This document shows positions 45,249-56,892 of a stretch of DNA of 64,000 nucleotides, piece after piece. The translations under genes were made by a program, and so were the position numbers. The DNA is taken from positions 19,740,501-19,804,500 of the forward strand of contig NC_056540.1 in NCBI RefSeq assembly GCF_910596095.1. The letters are read 5' to 3'. Position 1 is the stretch's first letter; the number at the start of each line of letters is the position of its first letter. The notes beneath the pieces were generated by a model that was given only the letters and a program-made list of their open reading frames with translations, did no database searches and had not been told where the DNA came from. This stretch comes from Thunnus maccoyii (Eukaryota > Chordata > Actinopteri > Scombriformes > Scombridae).

Positions 45249-45413
45249 GTAAAAGTAGTAATACTACAACTAAAGTAAAGGTTGTGCATTCAATATTTTA
45301 CTTGAGTAAATGAACAGAAGTGTTAGTATCAGTGAAGTATCAAAAGTACTCGTTATGCAGCAGAATGTCTTCTGTCAGTGTTACTATCATGTATCATAAT
45401 ACTGGATCATTAC

Positions 45414-45655
45414 AGGCCTTTTCTCAGTTGACATGTTTACGTCACAGTCAGAAAAGCTCAGGTTTAAATAGTAAAATTAATGATGGTTGAATTCCATTTA
45501 GCTGCTTCAGTTTCAGGGTGCTGGTGTTGAGTTGTGCTGACTCACTGTCACACTGTTGTGGTTTACTGGAACATTTAATAGTCAGAGCCAATGTTAATTT
45601 TATTAGTAACATCTGAGCTTTTCCTTCTTTGTAAAGTCTGCTGTGAAAAAGGCCT
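45414..45655 (+). mobile_element. 242-bp MITE nested in an 'AAGTAAAAGTA' element, copy A
   Basis: Ends AGGCCTTTTCTCAG and CTGTGAAAAAGGCCT are inverted repeats. It is nearly identical over its full length to 51970-52211. The surrounding bases (GGATCATTA on the left, TTAGTAATTTATTAAAGTGT on the right) also match, so the copies share one insertion site. Confidence 0.85.
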
Positions 45656-46429
45656 GTTAGTAATTTATTAAAGTGTAAGCAGCTTTTTACGTTGCTATTT
45701 TAATTCATATAATTTTATACATTAAAATTTCTCTAATAGTTAACTGTTAACTACAATTTAGTTCAGATCTTCATGGTCCCACAATTCACTCTGCAGCATG
45801 AAAACATAAAACATAAGCACAATAAGACATAAAGAGTGCTGCTACACACACAATGTAGAATATAATGAAAGGTTCTTGTAATAAAAGCAAAGAAAAATTT
45901 CAAGAATAAGAACAGGGATAAGATAAAGTGTTAATCTCTGGCAGCCAAGAATCAGTTTATAGTATATTAGAAGAGTGTTTATTGCACAATGGATAAATGA
46001 TATCTTGAATCTGTTACACCTAATATTCATAAACCTGTATCTCTGACCAGAGGGGAGGATGTTATTCCTGAAAAAGAGGATTGTTGGGATTTGCTAGGAT
46101 TAATTTATCTGTCTGTGAAACTTGCTGGCTCATCAAACAAATGATTTCACAGCTGTTAAGAAAACATGATGGAGTCAAACATACAGTCTTTCTCTCTGAA
46201 ATCCAGTGAAGCAGAAGTACACGATAGCAGAAAATGTTAAGTAGAAGTGTCTCAAAATTGTACTTGAGTACTTCTGTCACTGTTGCAGAAGCATTTCAAT
46301 GAATCTAGTCATTAAAAAAATCTCTTATGTAACCAAATGAATCCCAGTTTGACTCTGGACAGGTGGACATCTACCTCTAAAACTGGGATCCACAAGTTGT
46401 GCTATTCTCTCTTTTTACCAACGAATTAA

Positions 46430-47142
46430 TGATCATTGAGAAACATTTTAGATTTGGTTAAATATGCTGATGAAACAAACTCTTAAGGCGAAGTTGCCTA
46501 TCTGGTCCACACTAAGGCTCTCAAAACATGGTGTCACATTAACCAGCTAGAAATCAATGTGGCCTAAGACAAAAGAATTAATTGTCTGTACAAAAGCTAC
46601 ATTCAAAAACAGCCAGTTTCACTTGACAACATGCTGAAACTGTGGAAATCTTTAAATATCTCGGTATAGTTCTGGACGTCCAGACGAGCTTCTCTGAAAA
46701 CACAGAGTACGGTCCCCTAAACTGTAGATCTAAGAATTAACTTTCCAGGATTGTGTTAATGGCCGGAAGGACAGATGGTAAACTCCAAAAGCTCAACTTT
46801 TTACAGAAAGGACGAGGAGGACAGCGAGGAGTATCCTGTCTCCCAGCTCCCATCCTCTCTCCTGCCAGTTTGAGCTCCGGGAGGAGCTACAGAGCCCCTC
46901 TGGCAACTAAAAATGTATTTAAGAAGTCCTTTATCTCAAGTGTCATCAGTGTCCTTAACTCATTAAAGAAACTGACAAGATTTAAGACTTTGACATGAAG
47001 TGTTTTTAATGTATAATGTGACCTTGTGTTTGTTTCACTAACTGCTTTTCTGTCTTTATGTTGTTGTTTCTTGTGTTTCATGAGCAGAAGATAATTGTTC
47101 ACCTTGGTGGAATAGAATAAAACTGTTATTCTATTCTATCTT
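46430..47142 (+). mobile_element. non-LTR retrotransposon 3' fragment (CR1/Rex-like), degenerate
   Basis: Broken reverse-transcriptase blocks in order: VKYADETN (the YADD region, with the second D lost), HTKALKTWCHINQLEINVA, then SSGRSYRAPLATKNVFKKSF with ISSVISVLN (46850-46960). A UTR and a (ATTCT)-type tail end it at 47142. Stops and frameshifts make it dead. Confidence 0.8.
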
Positions 47143-48088
47143 TGACCTACCAGTACTCACAGGGTTGATGTGAGACAGCTCATCACAGAAGGTGCTTGCA
47201 GTGAAAATGTTAGCAGAGGTGATACTGTCCCCCCTGGAGCCCAGCTGTCAGTGTCAAGTACAAACTTTGATGCTCTGTTTCCTCTCTGGAGCTCCGTCAG
47301 CAGGTTTGCTGCTGTACACCTGCATCCTCCAGGTACAGGAAGTCTAGACTTCACACGCTTCCCAGATTCCTGTGCTGTGTTTTTGCAGCAGTGCTTGTCT
47401 GGCACAAATTTAAAGGACAGCAAACCTTTGAAGGAGACGAGGTGCTTTATTCACTGTCAGTTGTAGGTTTGGATTTTGAAAAAGGGGCAGATGCTGAGCA
47501 CAAACTGGACTACTGGGAGACAGTTTGTCTCATTTACAGCAGGCAGGTCATGTGACCCAGCTGCTGAGACGAATTACTCTGAACAAGATAGAGAAACTGA
47601 CCAGACTCCGCGTGACACTGGATCTCAAAGCTGGATTTGATCTCATCGACGCTAGACATGGTACATCATGGTGTCAATGTAATTTATACTTTTAGTTTTC
47701 ACTGTTCTGTCTGCAGTTGAAACTAAACTTTTACAACCAGAGTTTATAGGAATAGTTTAATGATGTGGGAAGTAAACTTGTTCTCTGCTTCCAGTCTTTA
47801 TACTAACACAGTTGATCTGGTTCTAGCTTCGTATTTAATGGACAGATAAGAGAGTGGTATCTTCTCATCATCTCACTCTTGAAAAGACGGTGTATTTACA
47901 AACTATACCACCACAGTAGAACCATCTTTCTCATCAGGTGACTTTCTCTTCATGATGTGGATGGATTTTTGGTTTTGTCCTCAGCTGAAGAAAAATCTTT
48001 GTCATGTCATTATTCTTCCTTTCCTTCTTCTCCCTCAGCTGTGGAGCACCAGCCCTTCTATGTGTATTTGTCACCTTAAAGTACTGAT

Positions 48089-48425
48089 CATAGGTGGCAC
48101 AGTGGTGCAATGTTTAGCACTGTTGCCTCACAGCAGGTGGCCGAACAGGGTCTTTCTGTGTGGAGTTTGTATGTTCCCCCTGTGCCTGCATGGTTTCTCT
48201 CTGGGTACTCCTGCTTCCTCCCACAGACCAAAAACATGCAGTTTAGGTTAATTGGTGACTCTAAATTGCCCGTAGGTGTGAGTGTGAGTGGTTGTTTGTC
48301 TCTATACTAAATGTTAGACCTGTAATTGATTGGTGACCTGTCCAGGATGTACTCCGCCTCTCGCCCAATGTCAGCTGATTGACTTCGGCTCCCCTGTGAC
48401 CTTCATGAGGAAATGGATGGATGGA
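48089..48425 (+). repeat. dispersed teleost repeat with (ATGG)n tail
   Basis: GTGGCACAGTGGTGCAATG at the 5' end, then TCTGTGTGGAGTTTGTATGT, CTTCCTCCCACAGACCAAAA, GGTTAATTGGTGACTCTAAA, and an ATGGATGGATGG tail. These blocks are characteristic of a very common fish repeat. The exact class is not assignable by eye. Confidence 0.8.
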
Positions 48426-49014
48426 AATGATCATCATCAGTTAGTTTGTGGTCATTTACTGTATGCATTCATTCATGTCAGATGATCCACCACATGAACA
48501 CAACATCAGCTGAAAAAGTGAAGTTTTCAAACTAGATTTTTGACACAGAGTCCATCTAGAAGATTGCAGGGCCCGTTTTAAGGCCGTTAACATCTCTGTT
48601 GATATTAAGCTTTAGTAGTTTAAGTTCACAAACACATTTTCAAAAAAATCTGATTTCCACAAAGTAACTGACACAGTGAAGTGCTTCTGCTTTTCCTGGA
48701 GGGTAATCCAGTCTTACCCTCAACTACAGCCTGGTCAGTGTTTCAAGTTTAAGTTTATTTATTACTTTAGCACTTTTCATACAGTGGCTGTAAGTCAAGG
48801 TGGTGTGCAAATAAGTAAAACACTAAAAACTAAAAATAAGAAAGAAAAATATTCAAATACCTTAAAAAATAACAACACCTTAAGATACATTAAAATTAAA
48901 CAACATGAAAATACATTAAAAATTAGATATTTAAGTGCAAAAGTGCAATAAACATACATGTGTAGATGTTGGGGAGGAAGTTAATAGTCCCATGTTGCTA
49001 GAAAATGAAACAAC

Positions 49015-49020
<6 letters not shown>

Positions 49021-49085
<65 letters not shown>
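49021..49085. repeat. (GT)n microsatellite
   Basis: About 32 GT units, seen directly; it underlies Val-Cys repeat frames that are not genes. Confidence 0.96.
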
Positions 49086-49088
<3 letters not shown>

Positions 49089-49177
49089 TGGTCTGTTTCT
49101 CTCATAAGTACGGTGGTAACTGGGGATGAGACAACAGGAGGAGGTTTGCAGATGAGGGTGTGTCACTGTAATATTTT

Positions 49178-49385
49178 TGCAACAAGCCTTTTTCACAGCA
49201 GACATTTGACTTGTCATAGCAGGAACAACACAGGTGTTTCTAACATTAACAATGACTCCATTGTATTTACAGTAAAGTGTGACAATGATACACAACACCA
49301 ACACCCTGAAACTGAAGCAGCTCAATGGAATTCAATTAATTTTATTATTCACACTTGTGCTTTTCATACTGTATCATGTCAACAT
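49178..49385 (-). repeat. MITE copy, 'AGGCCTTTTTCACAGCAGAC' family
   Basis: CCTTTTTCACAGCAGACATT followed by CCCTGAAACTGAAGCAGCTC; reverse orientation relative to the copies at 45414 and 51970, and the same as 22185-22385. Confidence 0.75.
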
Positions 49386-50771
49386 GTCATCTGTTAAAAA
49401 AGGAACTATCTGATCTCACTGATGTGAGTTTTACTGTTGTCTTTATCAATACAAACACCATGTATGTTAAATGTAATTATTATATGTTTATTTTTTAGAA
49501 AGTTGGCACAATAATGATGAATAATGAAGTCAAAAAAGGCAGATGATCAGGCTACAGGCCAGAGAATTTATTAAAATCTGATGTGTGGTTTACATTACAT
49601 TTCTTTTGCGTTTTCATTTAATGTATTTATTTGTGAGGACAAAGAAAATTAATCAATATTTCTGTAAATTTCCAACTGCAGTCCTTTGACAAGATGTTGT
49701 GAAACTAATATTTTGACTTTGCAGCAAATACGAAGACTAATTCAGACACCAAACATTTCTTTATAGCAATATGTCACACACATTTTCTATTTTTATTTTA
49801 TCTTAAAGAAGTCATATTTCTTTTTTTTAAGACTTGCCATTTTTATTTTACGATATAACATGACAGATACAACAGATGACATACAATGATACATTCAAAC
49901 CAACTCAAACTCCCCATTCTTACCCCAACCCAACACGGAAACAAGAGGGGTCGACCTGCATATGAAGTGGCTGCATATAAAGCTATTGACAAAAAGAGAC
50001 AATGCAACTCTGAAAAAATATTAAATTAAAAAACGATTTTTAAAAAAAGACAATATACAAAAGCATATCCCTCACATAGAAATCAAAAACAGTGTGCTTC
50101 CACCTCATCTTTACACTGGCGCTTTTATAAAAGAAATATACTGTACACGCCCCACCTGAGGAAATGTTTTTCTGTCCTTCATCCTATATGACATTTTTTC
50201 ATGTGCAGCTACTTTTTCTAACTCCATCACCAAGTCCTGGAAACGAGCCTCTCAGGCGTCTTCCAGTTCCTAAGAATGATTTACCGTCCAATCATAATTA
50301 CCATCTGGGTCCAACACTTAAGTGATTGTGGAAAAGCAGATAACACTTCACAGTTTCACAGTCTACTTTTCATGGATTACTGTGTAAATAAAAAAAGCTC
50401 AGATGCATTAAAAACATCCACACATCTAAATAGAGGAAAATTAAATTCTGTTTAATTTCTGTTTTTAAAAGGGACCTTGTGGACAATCATCTCAGTGCTC
50501 TGAGACTAACATAAGGATGCAAAGTCTCGTCAGAGGTCATGAAGAACTGACAATATCTGATCATCTCCAGAGTGCAGACTTATTATTATTATTATTAAAT
50601 TGTTTTTAAATTTTATTCATTTTCTATTATTAACGTAATTACATTATTATTTTATGTAATTTAAGCCGTGTTTCCTATCAAATGTTCCTTGTATGTTGAG
50701 GGTTTATTGTTGTGCTGTTGCAGCTCCAGGCCTGTAAGTGGCAGCACGGCGTGCTTTAATAGCCGACGCGG

Positions 50772-50797
50772 TGACGTCATCAGTCTGAGGCGGAAGT
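50772..50797 (+). promoter_or_regulatory. alg13 promoter elements (CRE and ETS-like)
   Basis: TGACGTCA at 50772-50779 is a full CRE palindrome and GGCGGAAGT at 50789-50797 an ETS-like site, about 125-150 bases before the alg13 start codon in a locally GC-rich stretch. There is no TATA box. Confidence 0.55.
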
Positions 50798-50919
50798 AGC
50801 TGTCAGAACTGTGGCGGGGGCTGCAGCAGGATGATGAAGATGAGCTGAAAACTGTTGAAAATTACACAACAACAAGCCTGAAGTTGACTCAACTGCTTTT
50901 TTATGCTCTGTGAGCAGTG

Positions 50920-51000
50920 ATGAAGACCGTGTTTGTAACGGTCGGCACCACGAGCTTCGATGAGCTCATTGTAAACGTCACGTCGTCCGAAGCCGCTCAG
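50920..51000 (+). CDS. alg13: alg13 coding exon 1
   Basis: 27 codons from ATG at 50920 to donor CAG|GTGAGA in phase 0. It encodes [20 protein letters not shown] plus TSSEAAQ. This ATG gives the family's exact N-terminus. Confidence 0.95.
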
Positions 51001-54000
51001 GTGAGAGACGTCATCTAAAACAAACAACAAATTACTGTTTATTGATGAAAAAACGGAGCATTTTATTTCCAGAACATCCTCCATTAATGTATACTGTCAT
51101 GAGAAGATATTATATTCATGTGTGTAAATGGAGAGACGTTCATTCTCATTTTTTATTCATGAATTAAAAGTTTGTTTCTCCTCAATGAAGGTGGTGACTG
51201 AAGTACTGTACTTAAGTACAATTTTGAGGTACTTGTACTTTACTTGAGTATTTCTGTTTGATGCTACTTTATACTTCTACTCCACTACACTTCAGAGGGA
51301 AATACTCCACTTCATTTATTTGGCAGCTTAAGTTACTTTTCAGATGAAGATTTGACACATTGGATAATATAATAAGCCTTTCAAATACAACACACTGTTA
51401 AAGATGAAACCAGTGGTTTCCAACCTTTTTGGCTTTTGACGTCTTACAAAAAGCAGTGTGTAGTCGGGGTCACATTTCAGATGTCTGAGTTGTTAACAGC
51501 TCCACCAAATAGTGATTTTTCCCTCTAAACTTCTCACATGGTTTATTTTCAGTAAATATTCAAATGATCCAATATTTCAGCAAAAAACAAAGATTAGAGA
51601 AAAAGTCCAAAAATTGAAAACAGAGTTGTGTATCCGAACTTTGTTTTTTCTTCTTTCCTCTCCCATTAATCATCTCACGACCCCTCAGATTTATCTGGTG
51701 ACCCTTTGGAGGGGTCTGACCCCTAGGTTTGGAACCACTGGACTAAACTAGCTAACTGTATATAAAGTAGTTGAAACTAGCTCCACCTACAGCAGCTACA
51801 ACAGTAACATTCACAGTTGTTAAGGTCTCCTGACTGTTGTTTTAAGACAGACTTTAAAAAAAATGTGAATCTGTCCTTTAAGTAAAAGTAGCAATACTAC
51901 AAAATAAAAACACACATTAAAAGTAAAGGTTGTGCGTTACTATCATGTATCATATTACTGGATCATTATAGGCCTTTTCTCAGTTGACATGTTTATGTCA
52001 CAGCCAGAAAAGCTCAGGTTTAAATAGTAAAATTAACGATGGTTGAATTCCATTTAGCTGCTTCAGTTTCAGGGTGCTGGTGTTGAGTTGTGCTGACTCA
52101 CTGTCACACTGTTGTGGTTTACTGGAACATTTAATAGTCAGAGCCAATGTTAATTTTATTAGTAACATCTGAGCTTTCCCTTCTATGGAAAGTCTGCTCT
52201 GACAAAGGCCTGTTAGTAATTTATTAAAGTGTAAGCAGCTTTTTACGTTGTGTTTAAGACAGAAAAACAGGAAAATTTTGAAACTGTCTGTTAATGCGAC
52301 ACACATAAGAAACGGAGGAGCTACTCCATGCTGGAAAAATCAAAGTAATAATCTTTGAAAACAAAAATAAAGAATTCTTCATACAAATATTTTTGCATTT
52401 TCATTGGTAGTAATGTTCCAAAATTGCAGTTTAATCAACACATTTTGTGTAATTTTCTGTTAAATATACAAAACTGTATTAATGCTGTGCAGCCAAACAT
52501 TGTTCCATAACCTCTAGTCAGGATCTCAAATTTTCCAAAGAACGCAATATTTCTGGCCAAATTTTAGTGGAAAGATTGTAAAATGATGCACAAGATATCT
52601 AGAATATTTCACTTTACTGGAGTGGTTCAGCCATATAAACACATCATATCGCTTCACTTAAGAGCTGAAACAAGTTGACGCAAAATATGTTTGATACTGT
52701 CAGACAGTGTGGGAGAAGATATTTCCAACCTTAAAGCTACAAGGGGAAAATAAAAAGGGGGCGACTATATGTAAGGGGGTTAAAACAGCATAAACACTTT
52801 GGTGAAACAGGAACAATATCCTGTATGTGTTCTGTAGATCTGTGTAAAAATCATAACTATCACATAATAGGAAATATGAAACTGAAACTGTGATGTTGTC
52901 AAGTGTCAGATGTTGTTCCAAGGAAAGAAACTTTAGAGTACTGATGAAGACACAGTAGTGTCAAAACGTTAGTCTGTTTGGACAGTTACAGGCTGCAAAT
53001 TAATCAGTGTGCTCCAGTCTCTTCTGTTTTTTGAAACTTGAGCTCAGCTTTGTTTCTTTTATGGTTTGTTAGGAAACTTAAATGTCAGAATACTTAGATG
53101 ATCAAGTCTTCACAGTGGTTTTAAATTTTGGTGTGAAATCTTTGAAACTCTACATGAAAATGGCAGTAACATGACTTTATTATCAGAATAATGTTCCTCT
53201 ATAAAACAAGCTAATGAACAAAATAAATAAAAGTGTCAATTTGTGAACTGGTCACCAGTTTTATTTTTTAAAAACTGCATTTTTTTTCTCCCAACAGGCC
53301 TTAAAATCTCGTGGATATGAGCGTTTGGTTCTTCAGGTTGGAAGAGGATCTTTTCTTCCAGATGCTGAGAGCTGTCCACACATCAGACTGGAGGCTTTTC
53401 GATTCAAAGACTCGATAGCAGACGACATGGAGCAGGCGGACCTCGTCATCAGCCATGCAGGTGGATAAAATATCAAACACCTTGAGCAGCTGCCACCCGG
53501 CTACAATACACTCAGTGTCAACCCATCCAGGTGTAAATAGTGGTTACATATTGATGCTGCCTGATTTACTCAACTGCTGCTGTGCTATAAGTCAAACTAC
53601 AAACTATTTTATCAGGTTTTTAAAAACATAATATAGATTTATTATCTTGTTTTAGCTGAAACAGGTGGTTTTCATCTTCATCACCTAACCAGAAAACATT
53701 TATGTAAAATTCAATGTGAAAGCAAATGCAGGTATGTCTGCGGTGTGCAAACCTGCAACAGAAAACTGATGATTAATACTGCAGAGCACCAGCAGCAGAC
53801 GGATGCAGCATGTGGGCATCAGAAGGCAGAAGCAGAACACTAACAAGATGATACAAGCAGATATTAAACATTATAGTTGAGCTCTGTTCTGACCCAGTTC
53901 TTTGGCCACAACACACACACACGAGTAGGAGACGCACCACGTTAAAGAGTTGACAAAAGATAATTTATGAAATCAAATGGATGTCAGTATATGTAGCGGT

Positions 54001-54136
54001 GTGATGTGCATGAGTGCAAGATGTGTGTGTGGGTGTTGTACAGTGCATAAAGGCAAACACAAAGAACTGAGGCAACATAACCAAATCAAAAACGCGTCTG
54101 TGGTGAAGAGGGGAGAGCTGGAGCAGCAGCCGGGTG

Positions 54137-54175
<39 letters not shown>

Positions 54176-55555
54176 TTTAAATAACCTGGGAACACACCGG
54201 GGCCCTCAGGTGTACCAGGTTACCCTAACAGTCCACCTGCAGGGTGAACAGAGTCAGGTGGACCAACCAGTAACACCAGATGACTCAGTGGGGGTCTTCA
54301 CAGCAGGCAGAGCATGTTTACTTATTTACAGTTGGTCTGTTTTTTGTGCCCTGTGACGCCGCCTGCTTGTGAATGTCTTTGACTGAACTGTCCCAACATG
54401 CGATTCACAAACTGAACTGACTTTGGAGCGTCGTCTCGTTTGATCTGCTGCTGTGTGGGCGTTTGTTTCCTATTCCTCTGCTCCAGTTTTCTCTGCCAGT
54501 ACCTGCACAGTGCACACCTGTAGGAAAGGTGCTGCTGGTGGGTGCGATCAGTGACAACATTGTCTCAGTTGGTACTTCTCAGGATCCTGCAGCTTCAAGC
54601 TATTTATAAAAACAGACCTTTTCATTATGAGGAGGAAAGTAATGAATAGAAGTATTTGCTATTTTCAAATTACAAACACTTCACTTTACTGCTTGTATTT
54701 TCCAAAGCACATTATATGTTTTGTTTTTCAGTGCATCTTTCTTAATTCTCGGCAGTCGTTGGTTTTGGTTTGTGTCAGCACATATGAAAATCAACTTGCA
54801 GAGACTTGAAACTCTGTTGTGCCAGTCAGCTAATCCGTCACACTGTCTGTCTCCATGTTTGCTGTTTTGCTTCAGCGTTTAATTTTACGACAACACACGG
54901 CAACAATACTTTACATGACTACAGTAACAATTGAAATGATCCATATTACAAGTTATAAAAAGTGATCTGTGGTGGCCCTGGTATAAATATATATACAACT
55001 CATCTTGTGGTGTTTCCATAATTTTTGTACAGTTTATCAGAAAAACATTCATTACAAAGCAACTGCAAATAAGAAGTAGACAGTAAATTCAATCTCAAAC
55101 ATGTTTCAAATCTCTGCAGTTTGATTTTTACACTGCAGTAAAACCAGCAGCTGGCTACAGCAAAAACACAGACCGCTCCTTTAGTTCTGGATCTGGTTTT
55201 CTCTCAGGGGCGGGAAGCTGCTTGGAGGCCCTCGGTGCGAGGAAGCCTCTGCTGGTCGTTGTCAATGACAAGCTGATGGACAACCACCAGCTGGAGCTGG
55301 CCAGACAGCTACATATGGACTCCCACTTGCTTTACTGCACTTGCAGGTATGTGTCACTACGGTCTATATACAGTATTCAGTACATGTGTATATGAGTGTG
55401 AAATAAAAGTAAGACTCTTGTTTCCTTTTGATAAATCTTTCAGCACCCTGACAGAAACACTGAAGACCATGGATCTGTCTGTTCTTCAGCCTTTTCTGCC
55501 CGGAAAGCCGAAGATTTTTGCGAACTTTCTCGACAAAGCCCTCGGCGTCCAGTGA
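50920..55555 (+). CDS. alg13: ALG13, UDP-N-acetylglucosamine transferase catalytic subunit (whole coding span, introns included)
   Basis: With ALG14 it adds the second GlcNAc to dolichol-PP-GlcNAc on the cytosolic face of the ER, an early step of N-glycan assembly. Exons 50920-51000, 53298-53460, 55208-55346 and 55444-55555 join in frame to 164 aa. Seen in order: [17 protein letters not shown], the GT28-type N-terminal loop; [30 protein letters not shown], the nucleotide-sugar binding signature; [20 protein letters not shown]; and a C-terminus FLDKALGVQ. It matches the 165-residue short form of human ALG13 (ending FLDKVVGLQK). The OTU and Tudor domains of the long human isoform are not seen within 5 kb downstream. 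There is no signal peptide or membrane segment, as expected of a subunit recruited by ALG14. Confidence 0.95.
51411..51740 (+). mobile_element. hAT-like 330-bp MITE, copy 1
   Basis: Ends CAGTGGTTTCCAACC and GGTTTGGAACCACTG are inverted repeats of hAT type. Flanks GATGAAAC and GACTAAAC agree at 6 of 8 positions. There is no coding capacity. An inverted copy lies at 60247-60576 with the same flanks. Confidence 0.88.
51970..52211 (+). mobile_element. 242-bp MITE, copy B
   Basis: Same length and ends as 45414-45655, with only scattered substitutions over more than 300 bp including the flanks. It lies in alg13 intron 1. Confidence 0.85.
53298..53460 (+). CDS. alg13: alg13 coding exon 2
   Basis: 163 nt, phase 0 to phase 1, between acceptor TCCCAACAG and donor GCAG|GTGGAT. 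It encodes [20 protein letters not shown] and ends [14 protein letters not shown]. Confidence 0.95.
53461..55207 (+). other. alg13 intron 2
   Basis: 1.7 kb, GT-AG, with an (AG)n tract at 54139-54171 and no supported exon. Confidence 0.85.
54139..54171. repeat. (AG)n microsatellite
   Basis: About 16 AG units, seen directly. Confidence 0.94.
55208..55346 (+). CDS. alg13: alg13 coding exon 3
   Basis: 139 nt, phase 1 to phase 2. It encodes [21 protein letters not shown] and [14 protein letters not shown], ending LLYCTC. The glycine-rich AGSCLE loop follows the ISHA of exon 2. The 97-nt intron after it is short. Confidence 0.95.
55444..55555 (+). CDS. alg13: alg13 coding exon 4 (terminal, short-form end)
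   Basis: 112 nt after acceptor ATCTTTCAG. It completes a Ser codon and encodes [18 protein letters not shown] then [18 protein letters not shown] and TGA at 55553-55555. It corresponds to the end of the human 165-aa isoform. Confidence 0.94.
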
Positions 55556-56518
55556 AACTTTAATTCAAGAGGACTGTTTATGTTCTGGCAAACTGGATTC
55601 AACACTATCATGTTGTAGTAGAGAATGAGACTTGGTTCTTACATTATGATTGTGCACTACACAACTGTTAAACATGTGTTCTATTTTTATACCCAGTGTG
55701 TATTTGTTAATAATACATTCCTAACTTTGCTGACATTTGGTGGTTTTTCAAGTGTGACATACTGAATAACTTCAAACCACAGCGTCCATGTTAAAAGAGA
55801 AAGTTTTGGCACCGAGTCTCATTGTTTATAGTTGAAGTAGAATCCTATCTGTGCTTTTTCTAAGTTATGCCTAAATCTGTCTCTGTATCTCTGCAGAACA
55901 TCAGGAGAAATGGAGCATTTTAAAATGTTTTCTTAGCTCAGATAAGAGGCGCCACGATCTGCTTCAGTGATCAGTGAATGAGAGGCCGTCGTAAATCAGC
56001 TTACCTGCAGGGAAGCATTTAGCTTAGAGGCTGAAATCCTGAATGAAGCTCTGTTGTGATTTTTTTTTTTTTGAATGTATTTTGAAGACAGATCATTTTA
56101 AATCTTTTTCAGCTTTGTGGAGTGACCATTTCAAGTTATCTCTATAAAATTAGTGTAAAACTGCCATTAAGAAAAGTTCATATTCTAGGGAAAGTGCTGA
56201 TGTTGCTGTAATGCTGTTGATTCATGTCTTTGCGCAACATTTTCTTCACATGGAGAGGTTTTGTTTTACAGGAAATGATAGTTGAAAAGCAGCACGTAGT
56301 CTAGGTCTGCCCTGAGCTGAGTTTAGAGTCACAGCAGGAAACATTTCTGTCCACTTCTTGCTACAGAGGCTGATGAGTCAGAAAGTTTCTGTTTATCTGA
56401 TAACAGGTGGCAGATAGAACAGACTAACACACTGATTTCACCTGAATTTAGTGATGAATCTGTTGGTGTTCATTCCCCAACCTGCATGTGAGCTATAGAT
56501 GGCAGTTTAATAAAGAAA

Positions 56519-56892
56519 TTTAAGGACCAGTGTGTAGAGGCATCTAGCAGAATGGACTTGGCAGAAATGGAATGTAATATATAAGTATGTTTTGATTGGT
56601 GTATAATCACATGAAAGTAAGAATCATTGTGTTTTCGTTACCTTAGAATGAGCCCTTTATATCTACAGAGGAAGCGGGTCCCCTTCCATGGAGCCCGCCA
56701 TGTTGCTCTGCCATGTTTCTACAGTAGCCCAGAGCAGACAAACCAAACGCTGGCTCTAGAGAGGGCCTTTCACGTTTTTCGCAAGTTTCACCGCCACCAT
56801 AGATTCTCTTACATGCTTGGAGGGGGGTGGGGAGGGGTGCTCAGCGGTATTCACTGCGAGATGCCATTAAATCCTACACACTGCACCTTTAA
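56519..56892. mobile_element. 374-bp TIR element (MITE)
   Basis: Ends TTTAAGGACCAGTGTGTAG and CTACACACTGCACCTTTAA are inverted repeats, with TTAA at both tips that may be the target duplication, as in piggyBac-type insertions. The 97-codon frame inside is not a gene. Confidence 0.75.

Larger units (their letters stand above)
42761..50760. other. intergenic region between rap2c and alg13
   Basis: 8 kb without a supported gene. It is built largely of repeats: copies at 43018-43350, 44620-45248, 45249-46300, LINE tail 46430-47142, 48089-48425, MITE 49178-49385 and GT tracts. The block 49820-50345 has some resemblance to 24060-24600, but I cannot assign it. Confidence 0.65.
51001..53297 (+). other. 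alg13 intron 1
   Basis: 2.3 kb dominated by repeats: an 'AAGTAAAAGTA' element in two pieces (51186-51815 and 51885-52260) carrying the hAT-like MITE at 51411-51740, the MITE at 51970-52211, and a fragment of the palindromic family at 51815-51885. TACTGATGAAGACACAGTAG near 52938 matches another common fish repeat. Confidence 0.85.

Noticed and set aside
46753..46998. 81-codon open frame
   Set aside because: It is the surviving end of a dead retrotransposon reverse transcriptase, not a host gene.
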